Assembly (NCBI GenBank): GCA_963210315.1
Contig: OY723312.1
Span: 186,001-250,000, forward strand
DNA from: Rhynchopus euleeides
Taxonomy: Eukaryota > Euglenozoa > Diplonemea > Diplonemida > Diplonemidae
Direction: 5' to 3'
Length of the DNA: 64,000 bases
Below the pieces are notes generated by a model, which saw only the letters and a list, made by a program, of their open reading frames with translations, was not told the DNA's origin and searched no databases. Position numbers and translations under genes: made by a program. This document shows positions 8,910 through 18,818 of the stretch, in pieces; the stretch's first letter is position 1; each line of letters starts with the position of its first letter.

Positions 8910-9537
8910 CAGTGATGTTAGGATACGGTGGATACGTATCCGTATCCGTATCCGTATCCGTATTCAAATTTTCCAGAAATCGATAGGATACGGTCAGGAT
9001 ACGGTCCATATACTTGGTGGGGGAGTACTTTGGGTGCAGACGGGCACACCACACGAAGGCCATTGCCAAGGCTGTCGCCAGGCGGTGCTGAAGACGGTGA
9101 CGGATCTGGAACCAATGATGCACCAAGAATGCTCGTGGTGGACGTGGCGGTCAGGGGACGGTCAAGGAGACCAATGGGCGGAAGACGGTCATGTGGAGGT
9201 TCTGCAGCGGATTGAGTGCATGTTGGCCTCTGACATGAAGCTGCTGCATCCCCTTCTGGGAGGGCCTGGGATCATCGGTGGCTGTGCCTCCAAGGGGGAT
9301 GAGGAGGAGGGTGCACACCACACCCTGAAGGGGGCATAGCAGAGCAACGTGCCCGCTCCACAACGGGCAGGTTACCCAATGACAAGGGGCAGCTGCCCAC
9401 ACCCCTAGCACCAGCTTACCTGGGCTGGGCCCACTTTGGTAGGCAGAGCGTATCCCGTATCCGGATACGTATCCGTATCCGTATCCGTATCCCGATTTTG
9501 AAAAACCACCGTATCCGACCGTATTTCTACATCACTG
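8910..9537. mobile_element. hAT-like non-autonomous transposon E
   Basis: Ends CAGTGATGT and ACATCACTG match the CAGTGNTG-like ends usual in hAT elements. Eight bases CCCTAGGG flank both sides (8902-8909, 9538-9545), the expected hAT duplication length. Because CCCTAGGG is itself palindromic, a TA duplication with GGGCAGTGATGT ends fits equally well. Subterminal arrays of the hexamer GTATCC lie inside both ends (8939-8968, 9460-9490). The core has only short frames (e.g. 101 codons, plus strand, 9034-9339) with no recognisable transposase. Confidence 0.75.
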
Positions 9538-9545
9538 CCCTAGGG

Positions 9546-11602
9546 GGGGGGGGGGGGTAGTGAGTTTATTCGCTATTCAATCTTTGGCAGTTTCCTCGCA
9601 TAACATTTGGTGGAAAGAAAAGGGGGGGGGGGTGGGGGTGGGTTATTGAAATAGAAGTGGAGAAGGAGAAGTGTGGAAGGAAATCAAAAAAAATCAAAAA
9701 AAAAGCCCGGGTGAAAACTATCTGTGCCCCCGCTGGATCGTAAAGTGACAGCTAAACGAGACAACAAACGAAATACTGCCGAAAGTTGTTTTGTTGGAAC
9801 GCAGACCCCACTCTTTGTGCACACCACTCCCCCGGTCTGATGAAGTGGTGTGAGTGGGTATCGCACGATCCAGCTAAAGGCACAGAAAGTTTCCCCGGGG
9901 GCTTTGCTACAGGGGGCAACACAGCAAAACAAACAAAACAAAACGCACACACGCACCCCTAGCAGTGCCTCTTCAGGCGTTGCTAGGAGGGGGGGGGGGG
10001 GGAGGCAATTGTCCCCCAGGGTGGGTGCCACGATCCCTCTCTCCCCACCCACACTGCCACTCGCGTTAACCCTTTTAAGTGGTGTTCTTCGTGTGAGTAT
10101 TCTCTGTTTTTTTACACTCATGTTATCACAAATGCCACCCCGCCACATAGCAAGGTGGAAGCGCGCAATGCAACAACTTCGGGGGAGAGGATGAGCGGAA
10201 ACGGATGTATTTTTTATGCAGTGTCAACAGTGATCCCGCTGAAGGCCGATGAGCCGGTGTTTTTTGGCCATACATGACCGGTATTTTCTTCGCGGGTGCA
10301 CTGAGTGTCGAGTCCACCGAGCAGCACCCCCGCCCTTGGTTGCCGTCTCCACTGTCGACCCACACTCCCCGCCTGCCCCCCCCCCCCCCCACCCCACTCC
10401 AAGTCTTTCAGACCAAGGCACGGCAGCGCGGTTTGCCAGGGGCATCATGACATGTCACAACCGCTGCAGACCACTGACAACCGCGCCGTGGGTGGAGGGG
10501 TGGGGTGGGGTGGCAGGGGATTGCCAACACAACAGAAATAGACATGGCTGCTATTCCATTCCACAGACAAGACCCCAAGTAGTTAAGGCCTAAGGCAGCA
10601 CGGGCGGGGGGGAGTGGAGAGGAACAGTCGGGTGGATGTAACAGAGGCCGCACAACGGAGACAGACCGAAACTGGGTGTGTGTGTGTGTGGTACGGTGCA
10701 GATCGGGGGAGGGGGGGTGGGGGTCGGGTGGGGAAGTGAGCCGGGGATAAGGCGAGAGTGGAAGTGAGAGAGAAAGGGTGGGTGGTGTGTGTATGAGGGG
10801 GGAGGGGGGGGGGGGTCTCGAGTGTGGGTATGGAGGGAGGGGGGGGGGGGGTGGAGGGGCAGAGGGCACACGCCGTTTTCTTTTTTTTTGGCTGACGATT
10901 TGCGCATTGCTTTTGTTTCTTGTTTTGTTTTTTTTCTCTTTTTTTCTGGCTGGGAGCTTCGGGGGAGAGAAGAAGCCACACCAGCAGCGGCACACGCTGT
11001 CAAGCACTTGAAACAGATAACAGAGAACGGCTACGGCACACACCCCCGATCGCGCGGGGGAAGGGGAACCACACGGGGAGAAGTCAGACGTAGGAACCCT
11101 GGGGTGCTGGTGGGTGGGGTGGGAGGGCCAGCACGCAGGTGAAGGCGTGTGCAATGTGTGTATACAGTGCAGATCACATCAAGAGCAAGCGCTCGGTGTG
11201 TGTCTACACCAACATAAAAAAGATTCGCGTGTGCGCAGAGGCAGGCACCAGTGTTGCGCCAGGGTGTGGCCTGCATGAAAAGGTGGTGCAGGCCAGGCGA
11301 ACCACATGGGGTGGGAAGGCCGCAACCTTGACAAAACAGAAAGCTTAGCGTGTATATCGGGGGAGGGGACAGAATAGAATACAAGGTGTAGAGCAAGGCA
11401 GCCTCTCCATTCCACCCCCCCCCCCTCTTTCTGCAGGTGTTGGTGTTTCCGAGATCCAGTGCGAATGCTCGGTCTGTGTTATGGCAATACGGGGGGGTGG
11501 GGGTGGGGGGTGTCAGGGTGTGTGGAGTGGGGTGTGCATTCTGATGAGGCACGAAATGAATGTAGGGTTGCCGCAGCATTGGTGGGAGAGGGGGGGGGGG
11601 GG
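9546..11602. other. G-rich intergenic region, no gene supported
   Basis: Contains many G10-G15 runs, TG repeats (10675-10690) and homopurine stretches. Minus-strand frames here (e.g. 10408-11154) encode Pro/His/Thr low complexity produced by the G-runs and are not accepted as genes. A diverged repeat, L1, occupies about 9718-9895. Confidence 0.6.
9718..9895 (+). repeat. Dispersed repeat L, copy 1
   Basis: About 175 bp from TGTGCCCCCGCTGGATCGTAA through GATCCAGCTAAAGG. It is repeated with scattered substitutions at about 61014-61190. Blocks such as TTGTTTTGTTGGAACGCAGA and CCGGTCTGATGAAGTGGTGT are identical in both. It is non-coding in any consistent frame; possibly a SINE or part of a larger element. 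Confidence 0.7.
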
Positions 11603-11639
11603 TAGGCAAAATCTTAAGGGGTGAACATTACGGGATTTT

Positions 11640-12936
11640 TCACATAGGCAAGGAACACGCACAAAATGGCTGTGAACTTGAAACCCCGGCCCCTGGGAGT
11701 ATTTGGGGGCGGTCTGGGTGGTTTTTGGGGGTATTTGGCCACTTCTGAGCCAATCCGTGACCATGTTCAAAAAATTGTAGTGGTTTGGTTCCGGCCCCCT
11801 CATTTGAACCCCCCTCCCGACCCCGTCCCGCCCTACTTGCTCGCAACATACCGCCTTTTCGTTTCCTGAGTGGGCACTGCTGCCTTCGGTTCAAATTGGG
11901 AGTGCAGGAACGTGACAAGCTTGGGAAGGAGTGCCTTCTCAGTACTTTCTCCGCTGTTGTGTTCTGCTGCAAGCGCGCACGCTTCTGCAGCAGGCATTCA
12001 ATCTGGCTTCGTTCGGAATTCGGCCTCTTCCAAACCCCTGTGGACATCCTTCGCTGCAGAGGCAGATAGGGTAGCCTTCTTCCTGAACATGCCTGAACAT
12101 GTTCAATTCTTCAGCAGAATGAGTCACTGGCACACCGGTGAGTGCCTTGTTGTGCTTGAACTGTGCCATCTGTGCTGCGCGGTGACTATTGAGATCAGTG
12201 AGGACATTTGGTCCGACAGGTTCCCACGTGATGACTCACAGAAACCATTTATCGCGGGGACCGCGACAGCTTCGCCGTGGCCACACACCTCATCCTTGTC
12301 TGCAGGGTGGCCAGGATGTCCGGGATATACCGGGTGGGGAGGTGGAAACGGGAGGACCCGAGCTGTCAGATATCCCGCCTGGGTAGGACATGTCCTCCCC
12401 CCCCGGGAGGACATGAGTCCTCCCGCGGGAGAACCCATGCCCTCCCGGGAGATGGTGTGTCAAAAAATATGAAAAATGCCGTTGTCCAACGGTTTTTGAC
12501 CCCACAGGACATCCCCCGGGAGGACGGAACACCTCCCGCGGGAGGACTCCTCCCGGGGGGGAGGACATGGCCTTCCCGGGCGGGATATCTGACAGCTCAT
12601 GTCCTCCCGGGGCAGCTCCCTCCGTTGTCCACCTCCCACCCGGGATATCCCGGACATCCTGGCCGCCGTGTAGAAGTGGACCTGGGTGACCCCTATGCAT
12701 TCGACGGAGGGCACGTCAGAAAGCCCCCCGAGTGACGCCCTTGCATGCGTGGACACATACCAGGCTTTGTTGACAATATTGGTCGAAACCTGACAGAACA
12801 CCCGCTGAAATGTCACCTTTTTGGCCCAATAGTGCTCATCATCAGAGGCGGCGGAACGTGGTCCATGACGTGGTATTTCGATGATGCAGGTGACGGGGTG
12901 ATTGGGAGACTCAGCCGGGGAGGGGTTCGGTACCAA
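11640..12936 (-). pseudogene. Broken protein frame of element F, split by insert G
   Basis: Minus-strand pieces on both sides of G read like one damaged protein. The right piece (12936 to about 12667) contains SDDEHYWAKKVTFQRVFCQV...VNKAWYVSTHARASL and runs into G. The left pieces (about 12300 to 11640) contain CGHGEAVAVPAINGF, TGVPVTHSAEELNMFRHVQEE and a basic end SLSRSCTPNLNRRQQCPLRKR, in different frames. The protein family is not recognised. Location suggests a transposon protein. Confidence 0.3.
12306..12665. repeat. Palindromic insert G with CTCCCGGGAG words
   Basis: Left arm GGTGGCCAGGATGTCCGGGA is inverted at the right end as TCCCGGACATCCTGGCCGCC. Inside are many copies of palindromic words around GGACATGTCCTCC, CTCCCGGGAG and CTCCCGCGGGAG, plus a second inverted pair (GAGCTGTCAGATATCCCGCC). 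It can fold into one long hairpin and has no coding content. It interrupts the F-encoded frame. Confidence 0.7.
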
Positions 12937-13327
12937 ACCACTACAAAATTTTCAGCATTGCATTTCAGCCCCGTTCCGGGCCACCAAAGTGGGTGTCTCA
13001 CATCCAGGGACGGTTTTTGGGGTGGTCTGGCCACTTTTTCAGCATTTTTGGGGGGTTTCTGTCCGAAAATTGCCTATGTCGAAAAATGTCGTAATGTTTA
13101 CGTTTTTTGGTACCTTAAGACGGCCCCTAGGGGGGGGGGGGGGGGAGGCACCGACACACTTCCGAGAGCAAGGTTTGGGGGACAGCGGGATAAACCGATA
13201 ACACCCCCCCCCCCTTAGCCCTGCTGCTCTCAACAGTGGGAAACAGAAAGGGGAGAGCGGGTGGCAGCGCTTACCAACCAGACCAAAAAAAACCAGCCCC
13301 CGGAGCTCACTGGAAGACACACACACA

Positions 13328-13900
13328 CACACATCCGGGGGCGGCCTGCTGTCGCACCAGTGGGCTGCCCCACCTCTGCACCCTCGGTTTTTAAGATGTT
13401 CACCACAGCGGAGAATGATCCCCTTCTCTGTGGCGATCGAGCCAAGCTGGACGAGGTTCGCCTTCGGGCGAAGGTCATGTGGGCGGACAAAAGGTGCCTG
13501 CTCCTGAGACTCATCAGCAACCTGTTTCTTCCTTCAAGCCCTCAAGACTCTTGAAGCGGCCTGACTATTTAGTGTCTTCGTCGCAGCAAGGGGGCGATAT
13601 ATACCACCCTTTTTATTGATTTCACGTGTCAGTGTTTGACTTTTTCGCAACTTCATTTCTTCCTTTTCTCCCTCTCCAACCCCACCCGTGACACCACCAG
13701 GGTTTAGCTAGCCCTGGTCCGATTATCCCCGGTTCTTCGCTGAAGAGACGCGGCCGGGGGGAGGGGTACGAAGAGTACGCGTCGAAACCGGTGTCACGCC
13801 GTGTTGGGGAATCCTTCGGGAGTGCGATACTGAAGGGGAGGTGCTACTGCCCGTGCAGGGCGACACCGCCTTAAAACTTTATAACCACACACACACACAC
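13328..13900 (+). mobile_element. Retroelement K, 5'-truncated copy with (CA)n on both sides
   Basis: Starts immediately after a CA-repeat (13317-13333) with TCCGGGGGCGGCCTGCTG and ends TATAACCACACACAC. It contains the last about 71 codons of a frame ending RLISNLFLPSSPQDS (stop near 13552), then a 3' region of about 330 bp with several stable hairpins, e.g. CCAGGG/CCCTGG at 13697-13717 and GTAC/GTAC near 13766-13780. The same 3' part is found four more times at 58.5-60.9 kb with different 5' start points. This pattern fits a non-LTR retroelement. Confidence 0.65.
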
Positions 13901-14113
13901 CGCATGCTGCACTGGTTTGCCGACAGTTGGCTCTTCAGTGACAGATCAGGTCGGAACGCAACGGATCCCCCTCCAGGGGGCGCAGATTGTGGCTAATCCT
14001 TGAAAGTGCAGCCCTGATTCATGTCTCCAAGTTACCTCGAAAAACTGGTCTGAAACACACACACACACACTCCTCACTCACTCACTCACTCTCTCTCTCT
14101 CTCCTCTTCCACA

Positions 14114-17100
14114 TCACAGCAGCACGGCGCTGTCCATCTCCGTCGTCGACGCAGCTGCTGAGGGCAGGAGCAGGCCAGGCGACATGATGCGGCTGCCCTG
14201 TGTGTTCACACTCGCGACACGCGGGATGCCCCCAAAGGAGGTCTGCCGCTGTATGAGTGGGGTCGTGCAGGGCTTGTTGTTGCCGGATGCCGCCCCCTCT
14301 GCGCCCAGGCTGCACACCGGTGCCGGCCCCTGCAGCAGCCGCGCCGCAACCTCTGTCAGCGTGTCGGTCCCCGTGTTGCTGCGCCGCAGCGCAAGCCCGC
14401 CCTCCCCATCCGCATCCAGCAGCGCAGGCCTCGCGTTGCTGCTCGCGCTGCGCCCCCTATTCCGCACGGCCCGCGCCTGCAGCCCTTGGCACGGCAACAC
14501 CTCGTCTACAGCCTCAGGCACCACCACCACACTCTCCACAGGCGACATGTCGAGGCTGACGCAATGCGGCAGCTGCGGCAGCGTGTCGCGCTTCTGCGGG
14601 GGCTTGACGGAAACGACAGCGCCGGAGCGTCTCCTCTCTGACGACTCCGGCTTCCCCCAGCTCTGCAGCGACACGATGGTCGTGTCGAGGTCGTCTGTCG
14701 AGTTGCTGTGCGTCTCGGTGTCGGACGGCACACCTCCGGCACGCTCAGGCGAAGCCTGCCTGACCTGGCGCTGCCTTGCTGTGGGTGGCTCGCTCGGCGT
14801 GTGCGTCGTGTCGGTGCAGGCGAAGGTGCGTGCGGAGCAGAGCGGTGTGGTGTCGCTGGGGCCCCCTCCGGGCACCAGCAGGCCCAGGCGTGGGATGAGG
14901 GGCATGGGCCCCGAAGGATCGCCCGGGGGTGCGCGTGTGACCTTCGGGGAGCGCAGCACGTTGCGCGGCGACTTCGGGAGGAAGGAGCTGAAGATGCCCT
15001 TCACCGACTTGCCGAGCCTGTCGTGCTGGCGGCGCGGCGTCAGCGCCTCGCTCCCCACGACGTGGCGTACCGCAACCAGCACCCCGTCGCCCTCCTCGGT
15101 GGCGCTGTCGCGCGGCGACGCCTCGCTGCACGGCTGCGTGTCGGTGCCGCGGCCCTTTACCCTGCCCTGGAAGAAGTTCTGCGCCAGGAAGTTGCGTGAC
15201 GCGCGCAGCAGGTTCGGGCTCCCCGCCTCGGAGGGGTCGGAGGCCTCGACGGAAGGCTTCGAGTGCCGCGGCGACCCGAGCAGGCGGGAGCGGAGGTGCG
15301 CCAGGGGGGACATCGGGTTGTCATCCCTGTTGTCTTTGTTGTCCAGAAGCTCCACGTTCAGCGAGGGGAAGGTCAGGCCGGAGACCTGCGACTCGGCAGC
15401 AGCGCTGCGCCCAGGCTCTGACACAACGGTGCTGCCTTTGCGTGCCTCGAAGTATTCCTCTTGCGCGTTGCGGCGGCGCCCGTCGATGAAGACGAAGAGG
15501 TCTGTCAGCAGCTGCAGCGCGGTGAGGGTCAGCAGCGCCCCGACGGACACCAGCAGCAGCGCCCCCACAGCGCTGAACAGCATGTGTGTGTCATCCACAT
15601 CGGCGTAGTAGGCCACGCTGCTGAGCAGCAGGGCCGCCACCTTGGACACCAGCAGCACCAGGGTCACACCGGTCTCGGCAGGGCGGACGTGGGGCCACCA
15701 GCACACCTCCACCACCAGCAGCAGGGCGAAGATGACTGCTGCGGCAAGGTTCTTGTGCCCGCACTGTGTGCGCGATGTTGTGTCAACCGCGACGAGTGCG
15801 GACAGCGCGGCAGAGAGCACCAGGTCTGCGACGAAGTACTTTATCACGACACCCGTTCGGATGTTGCGCACCAGCACCGTGAAGCGGTTTGCCACGTGGT
15901 GCTGCCTGCTGCGGCTCAGCCACTCGCCGCTGCCGCAGAAGAAGTACTGCACGGCACGCATGGGTGTCGTGACCTGGCGGGTGTGCAGCTGCATCGAGTC
16001 CATGGAGAAGGTCGGCTTCAGCGGGTGCATGGGGCTGTCGGCCTGCTGCCCCCGCCAGACGTCCAGCTCCTTGAACACCAGCGACCCGCGCGCGAGGTGC
16101 GCGCTCACGGCGAAGCCCATCATGAAGGGGATCAGCATGCTCAGGCACAGCGTCAGCAGCGCCAGGCACACAAACAGACCCGGGGAGTCGGACTGCACCT
16201 GCCCTGCTGTGGTGTTGGCATCTGCTGGGTCCTCCTTCGGCACGTCTGAGGTGTCTGTCCCGAAGAGCAGCGCGAAGGCGGCCAGCGTCGACGCCTGATA
16301 GAAGTAGCGGAAGACGAAGAAGGGCACAGAGGGAAAGCGCAGCAGCCCCGCCGCATCCGCACACGCAGACAGCTCGTGGAAGCAGCCCCGCATGCACCGC
16401 CCAAGGCTGTCGCCCAGCAGCGCCGTGCGCCCTCCTATAGGCGTGTGGATGCGTGACGCCTCGAACACATCCGCGTTGGCATCCGTGCCCACGAGGCCCA
16501 GCTTGGGCACCACATAATACCTGTCGATGAGGAGCACCAGCACGAAGCAGGGTATGAAGATCCCCAACACCACGAGCAGGTTGCCCACCAGCATGCCAGC
16601 CTCCTGCGAGTGGTTGATCCTGATCTTGGTGGGGTGGAACATCATGGGGAACACCTCGTTGGTGCCGCCGTATGCATCGGTGCGTGTGGAGACGTGCCGC
16701 CTCTTCTTCTCCTCCGCCGCGTCGAGGTTGCAGATGTGCGTCAGCGCGATCAGCCGCGACGCCGTCGCAACCCCGCCACCCGACAGCGACAGCGCGCCCA
16801 CCGCCACCGCCGCGCTGCCCACATCCTCCGCCCTGCGCATCCCCTGCGCGAGCTGCGTCTCCACCTCCGGCAGCGACGCGTTCACCACTGGCTCGGCGGG
16901 TGCCACCGACTCCTCCCCCTCTGACGGCACAGGCGTGTGCCTCCCTGCGTCAGGCACCTGCGTGATGGGCGCTGCCGTGGCAGGCAGCTGCGTGTGTGCC
17001 ACCCCTGTGTGTGTCGCAGGCACATCCGATGCATCAACAGCAAGGGTCGGCAGGGGCGTCAGAATTGGCGGCGCCGGGGTGGGCACAGCCGTCGCAGGCA

Positions 17101-18547
17101 CCGGGTGGGGTGTCGGGGGTGCCTCCGACGGGGGGAACACCGACGACGCGCTGACGATGTCCACCACCAGCACGCCCGCGCTGCCCAGGGCTGCGATGAT
17201 CTTGCTGCCCGACACCGCCACCACGAGGGGGCCGTGCATATAGTCCTGCAGGGGGGCGGGCAGCAGGCCCGCCAGCACACCACCCAGGTCAAACCTCGCG
17301 TCGAACACAGGCACACCCACCACGTCCGGGGCGAATCGCAGCAGCGCAGACTCCTCCTTGCTGAGTGCGAAGAACACACCGGCCTGCAGGGTGGACAGGG
17401 CAGCCTTAGCACCTCCGGAGCCGACCACCCCTGTGCCAGCCCCAGATGTGTTGGCGCAGCAGTAGGTCATAAAGGCAGCGGTGCGTGTGTCCGTGCTAAA
17501 GACGTACACAGGGTACAGCTCGCGCATGACACCCGACACCCCGCGGGTGACCTGCTCCGACACGACGAGGGTGGTGTTGTAGGCCACCACACCCAGCACC
17601 GCCTGCGCCACGGCGGTGGAGCTGCGCACCGAGATCCTCCCACCCGCCCCGGAGAAAAGGGCTGTCGTGTCCAGCGTGGTAATCGAATCGCGCCCCACCA
17701 CCGCAAGCATGCTGCGCGCTACCCCGCCGACACCTGCCTCCTGCGTGAAGGCGGAGATACGGACACACGACCCCAGCCCGCTGGGTTCGAACATGAAGCT
17801 GGAGGTGGCGGGGCGAAGGGAGTGCACCCCGGTGCTGGGGTCTGCGTAGACCTGGAATGACAGCAGTCCCCCCTCGCAGCACAGGTGGTAGACCCCGGCC
17901 CGCATGTTGGCGGTGACAGAGGAACAGGCGAGACCGCCCAGGTCGATCGTCTCAGAGACGTCCTTCCAGTTGAAATCTGCCACAGCGGTGGGGCTGGTGC
18001 GGAAGGCGTGTCGCATCACAGAGGTGATGTCGACGAGAGACAGAGACAGCACGCCGGGGAGGCTGTGCAGCACCACAAGGTGGGTGGTACTGCCTGATGT
18101 TCCGATGGCAAAGTCGTTGAAGACGCGACCCGAACCGCGTGTGTCGCTCAGCGCAATGCGAGGAGTTAGTGTCCAGAGGGGGGTTGAGGCAGCCGCAGAT
18201 GCGGTGTGCCTCCCAGATTTGATCAGATCGACGAACATCGCCCTCCGCTCGTCGCGGTATTCCTCAGCGGTGGCGCCGGGGCCCTCCTCCATCACGGCGA
18301 TCCCTCGCACCGTGTCGAGCGCGACAAGCAGCCCCGCATCGAGGTACTGCACCTTGGCAACGTCAAACCCGGGGTGTGTTGGGAAGGGCATCGACTGCCC
18401 TCCGAACAGCGACACCTCGGCGACAGCCGCGTCGCTGTTCGCGCTGGCGTGACCCAGGGTGTGGAGGAGCAGTAGGAGCGCGAGAAAGGCGGGGTGCCCC
18501 GCAAGCCGCCCGCAGGGCGGGCGGTGCGGGCTGCCCCCAGGACCCAT
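14114..18547 (-). CDS. Large seven-helix membrane protein with secreted-type N-terminal domain
   Basis: 1477 residues, no intron. The frame is open to 18748, but the upstream codons overlap a small transposon (N1) and Met at 18547 is followed by a good signal peptide (FLALLLLLHTLGHASA), so that start is chosen. Residues about 40-470 form a non-membrane ectodomain with repeated hydrophobic beta-like segments. Residues about 470-560 are a Pro/Thr-rich stalk. About seven hydrophobic helices follow at roughly 650-675, 742-763, 788-815, 902-920, 932-952, 959-981 and 988-1019. The tail, about 1020-1477, is Ser/Pro/Arg-rich and probably cytoplasmic. The layout suggests a surface receptor- or channel-like protein; no named family is recognised. 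It is the most downstream gene of the minus-strand cluster. Confidence 0.85.
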   Translation of the reverse strand: MGPGGSPHRPPCGRLAGHPAFLALLLLLHTLGHASANSDAAVAEVSLFGGQSMPFPTHPGFDVAKVQYLDAGLLVALDTVRGIAVMEEGPGATAEEYRDERRAMFVDLIKSGRHTASAAASTPLWTLTPRIALSDTRGSGRVFNDFAIGTSGSTTHLVVLHSLPGVLSLSLVDITSVMRHAFRTSPTAVADFNWKDVSETIDLGGLACSSVTANMRAGVYHLCCEGGLLSFQVYADPSTGVHSLRPATSSFMFEPSGLGSCVRISAFTQEAGVGGVARSMLAVVGRDSITTLDTTALFSGAGGRISVRSSTAVAQAVLGVVAYNTTLVVSEQVTRGVSGVMRELYPVYVFSTDTRTAAFMTYCCANTSGAGTGVVGSGGAKAALSTLQAGVFFALSKEESALLRFAPDVVGVPVFDARFDLGGVLAGLLPAPLQDYMHGPLVVAVSGSKIIAALGSAGVLVVDIVSASSVFPPSEAPPTPHPVPATAVPTPAPPILTPLPTLAVDASDVPATHTGVAHTQLPATAAPITQVPDAGRHTPVPSEGEESVAPAEPVVNASLPEVETQLAQGMRRAEDVGSAAVAVGALSLSGGGVATASRLIALTHICNLDAAEEKKRRHVSTRTDAYGGTNEVFPMMFHPTKIRINHSQEAGMLVGNLLVVLGIFIPCFVLVLLIDRYYVVPKLGLVGTDANADVFEASRIHTPIGGRTALLGDSLGRCMRGCFHELSACADAAGLLRFPSVPFFVFRYFYQASTLAAFALLFGTDTSDVPKEDPADANTTAGQVQSDSPGLFVCLALLTLCLSMLIPFMMGFAVSAHLARGSLVFKELDVWRGQQADSPMHPLKPTFSMDSMQLHTRQVTTPMRAVQYFFCGSGEWLSRSRQHHVANRFTVLVRNIRTGVVIKYFVADLVLSAALSALVAVDTTSRTQCGHKNLAAAVIFALLLVVEVCWWPHVRPAETGVTLVLLVSKVAALLLSSVAYYADVDDTHMLFSAVGALLLVSVGALLTLTALQLLTDLFVFIDGRRRNAQEEYFEARKGSTVVSEPGRSAAAESQVSGLTFPSLNVELLDNKDNRDDNPMSPLAHLRSRLLGSPRHSKPSVEASDPSEAGSPNLLRASRNFLAQNFFQGRVKGRGTDTQPCSEASPRDSATEEGDGVLVAVRHVVGSEALTPRRQHDRLGKSVKGIFSSFLPKSPRNVLRSPKVTRAPPGDPSGPMPLIPRLGLLVPGGGPSDTTPLCSARTFACTDTTHTPSEPPTARQRQVRQASPERAGGVPSDTETHSNSTDDLDTTIVSLQSWGKPESSERRRSGAVVSVKPPQKRDTLPQLPHCVSLDMSPVESVVVVPEAVDEVLPCQGLQARAVRNRGRSASSNARPALLDADGEGGLALRRSNTGTDTLTEVAARLLQGPAPVCSLGAEGAASGNNKPCTTPLIQRQTSFGGIPRVASVNTQGSRIMSPGLLLPSAAASTTEMDSAVLL

Positions 18548-18698
18548 CCCCCCCACCCCCCCGGTGTGTGGCTGAGGGCAGACCCCTGCCTGGGCCTGCC
18601 TGGGTAGGCTACTCCTGGGGGGTGGGTGGGGGGTGGTGGTGGTGGTGGTGTCGGGGTTGCTGTTCTGGCAGCGCTCACAACAATTTGTGTGTGTGTGT

Positions 18699-18818
18699 GG
18701 GGGGGTCTTCGCTGCGGGGGGTGGGTCGTCAGTGCATTTTTGGTGCATTTCCAGTTGAATTTTGGCTGAAAGCTGACGAAGGTTGACGGAAGGATAACGA
18801 CCAGCGAAGACCCCCCCC
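18699..18818. mobile_element. Short MITE N1 at the 5' side of the membrane-protein gene
   Basis: Inverted ends GGGGGTCTTCGCTG and CAGCGAAGACCCCC enclose about 90 bp, including repeated TGACG words. It sits about 150 bp upstream of the chosen start codon of the 1477-residue protein. A relative is at 44266-44423. Confidence 0.65.

Larger units (their letters stand above)
11605..13127. mobile_element. Degenerate transposon F between poly-G flanks
   Basis: Diverged terminal inverted repeats: the left has TCTTAAGG...GAACATTACG...ATAGGCAA; the right, inverted, has TCTTAAGG...TAAACATTACG...ATAGGCAA. TA followed by a G-run lies just outside (11603-11604, 13128-13129), the same target type as T1 and T2. 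A second inverted pair (AAACCACTACAAAATTTT at the right, AAAATTGTAGTGGTTTGG at the left) sits deeper. Divergence of the arms suggests an older insertion. It holds insert G. Confidence 0.6.

Noticed and set aside
10408-11154. 248-codon minus frame rich in Pro, His and Thr
   Set aside because: Lies across G-runs and simple repeats in which every frame encodes homopolymeric peptides; no recognisable domain.
13690-13890. tRNA, 5S rRNA or spliced-leader gene in the repeated K 3' region
   Set aside because: Hairpins are present, but no A/B box, anticodon arm or remembered 5S or spliced-leader sequence could be matched.
14184-18452. Several plus-strand frames (up to 474 codons) across the membrane-protein gene
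   Set aside because: Antisense shadows caused by high GC; no domain or signal sequence, and they overlap a coherent 1477-codon gene.
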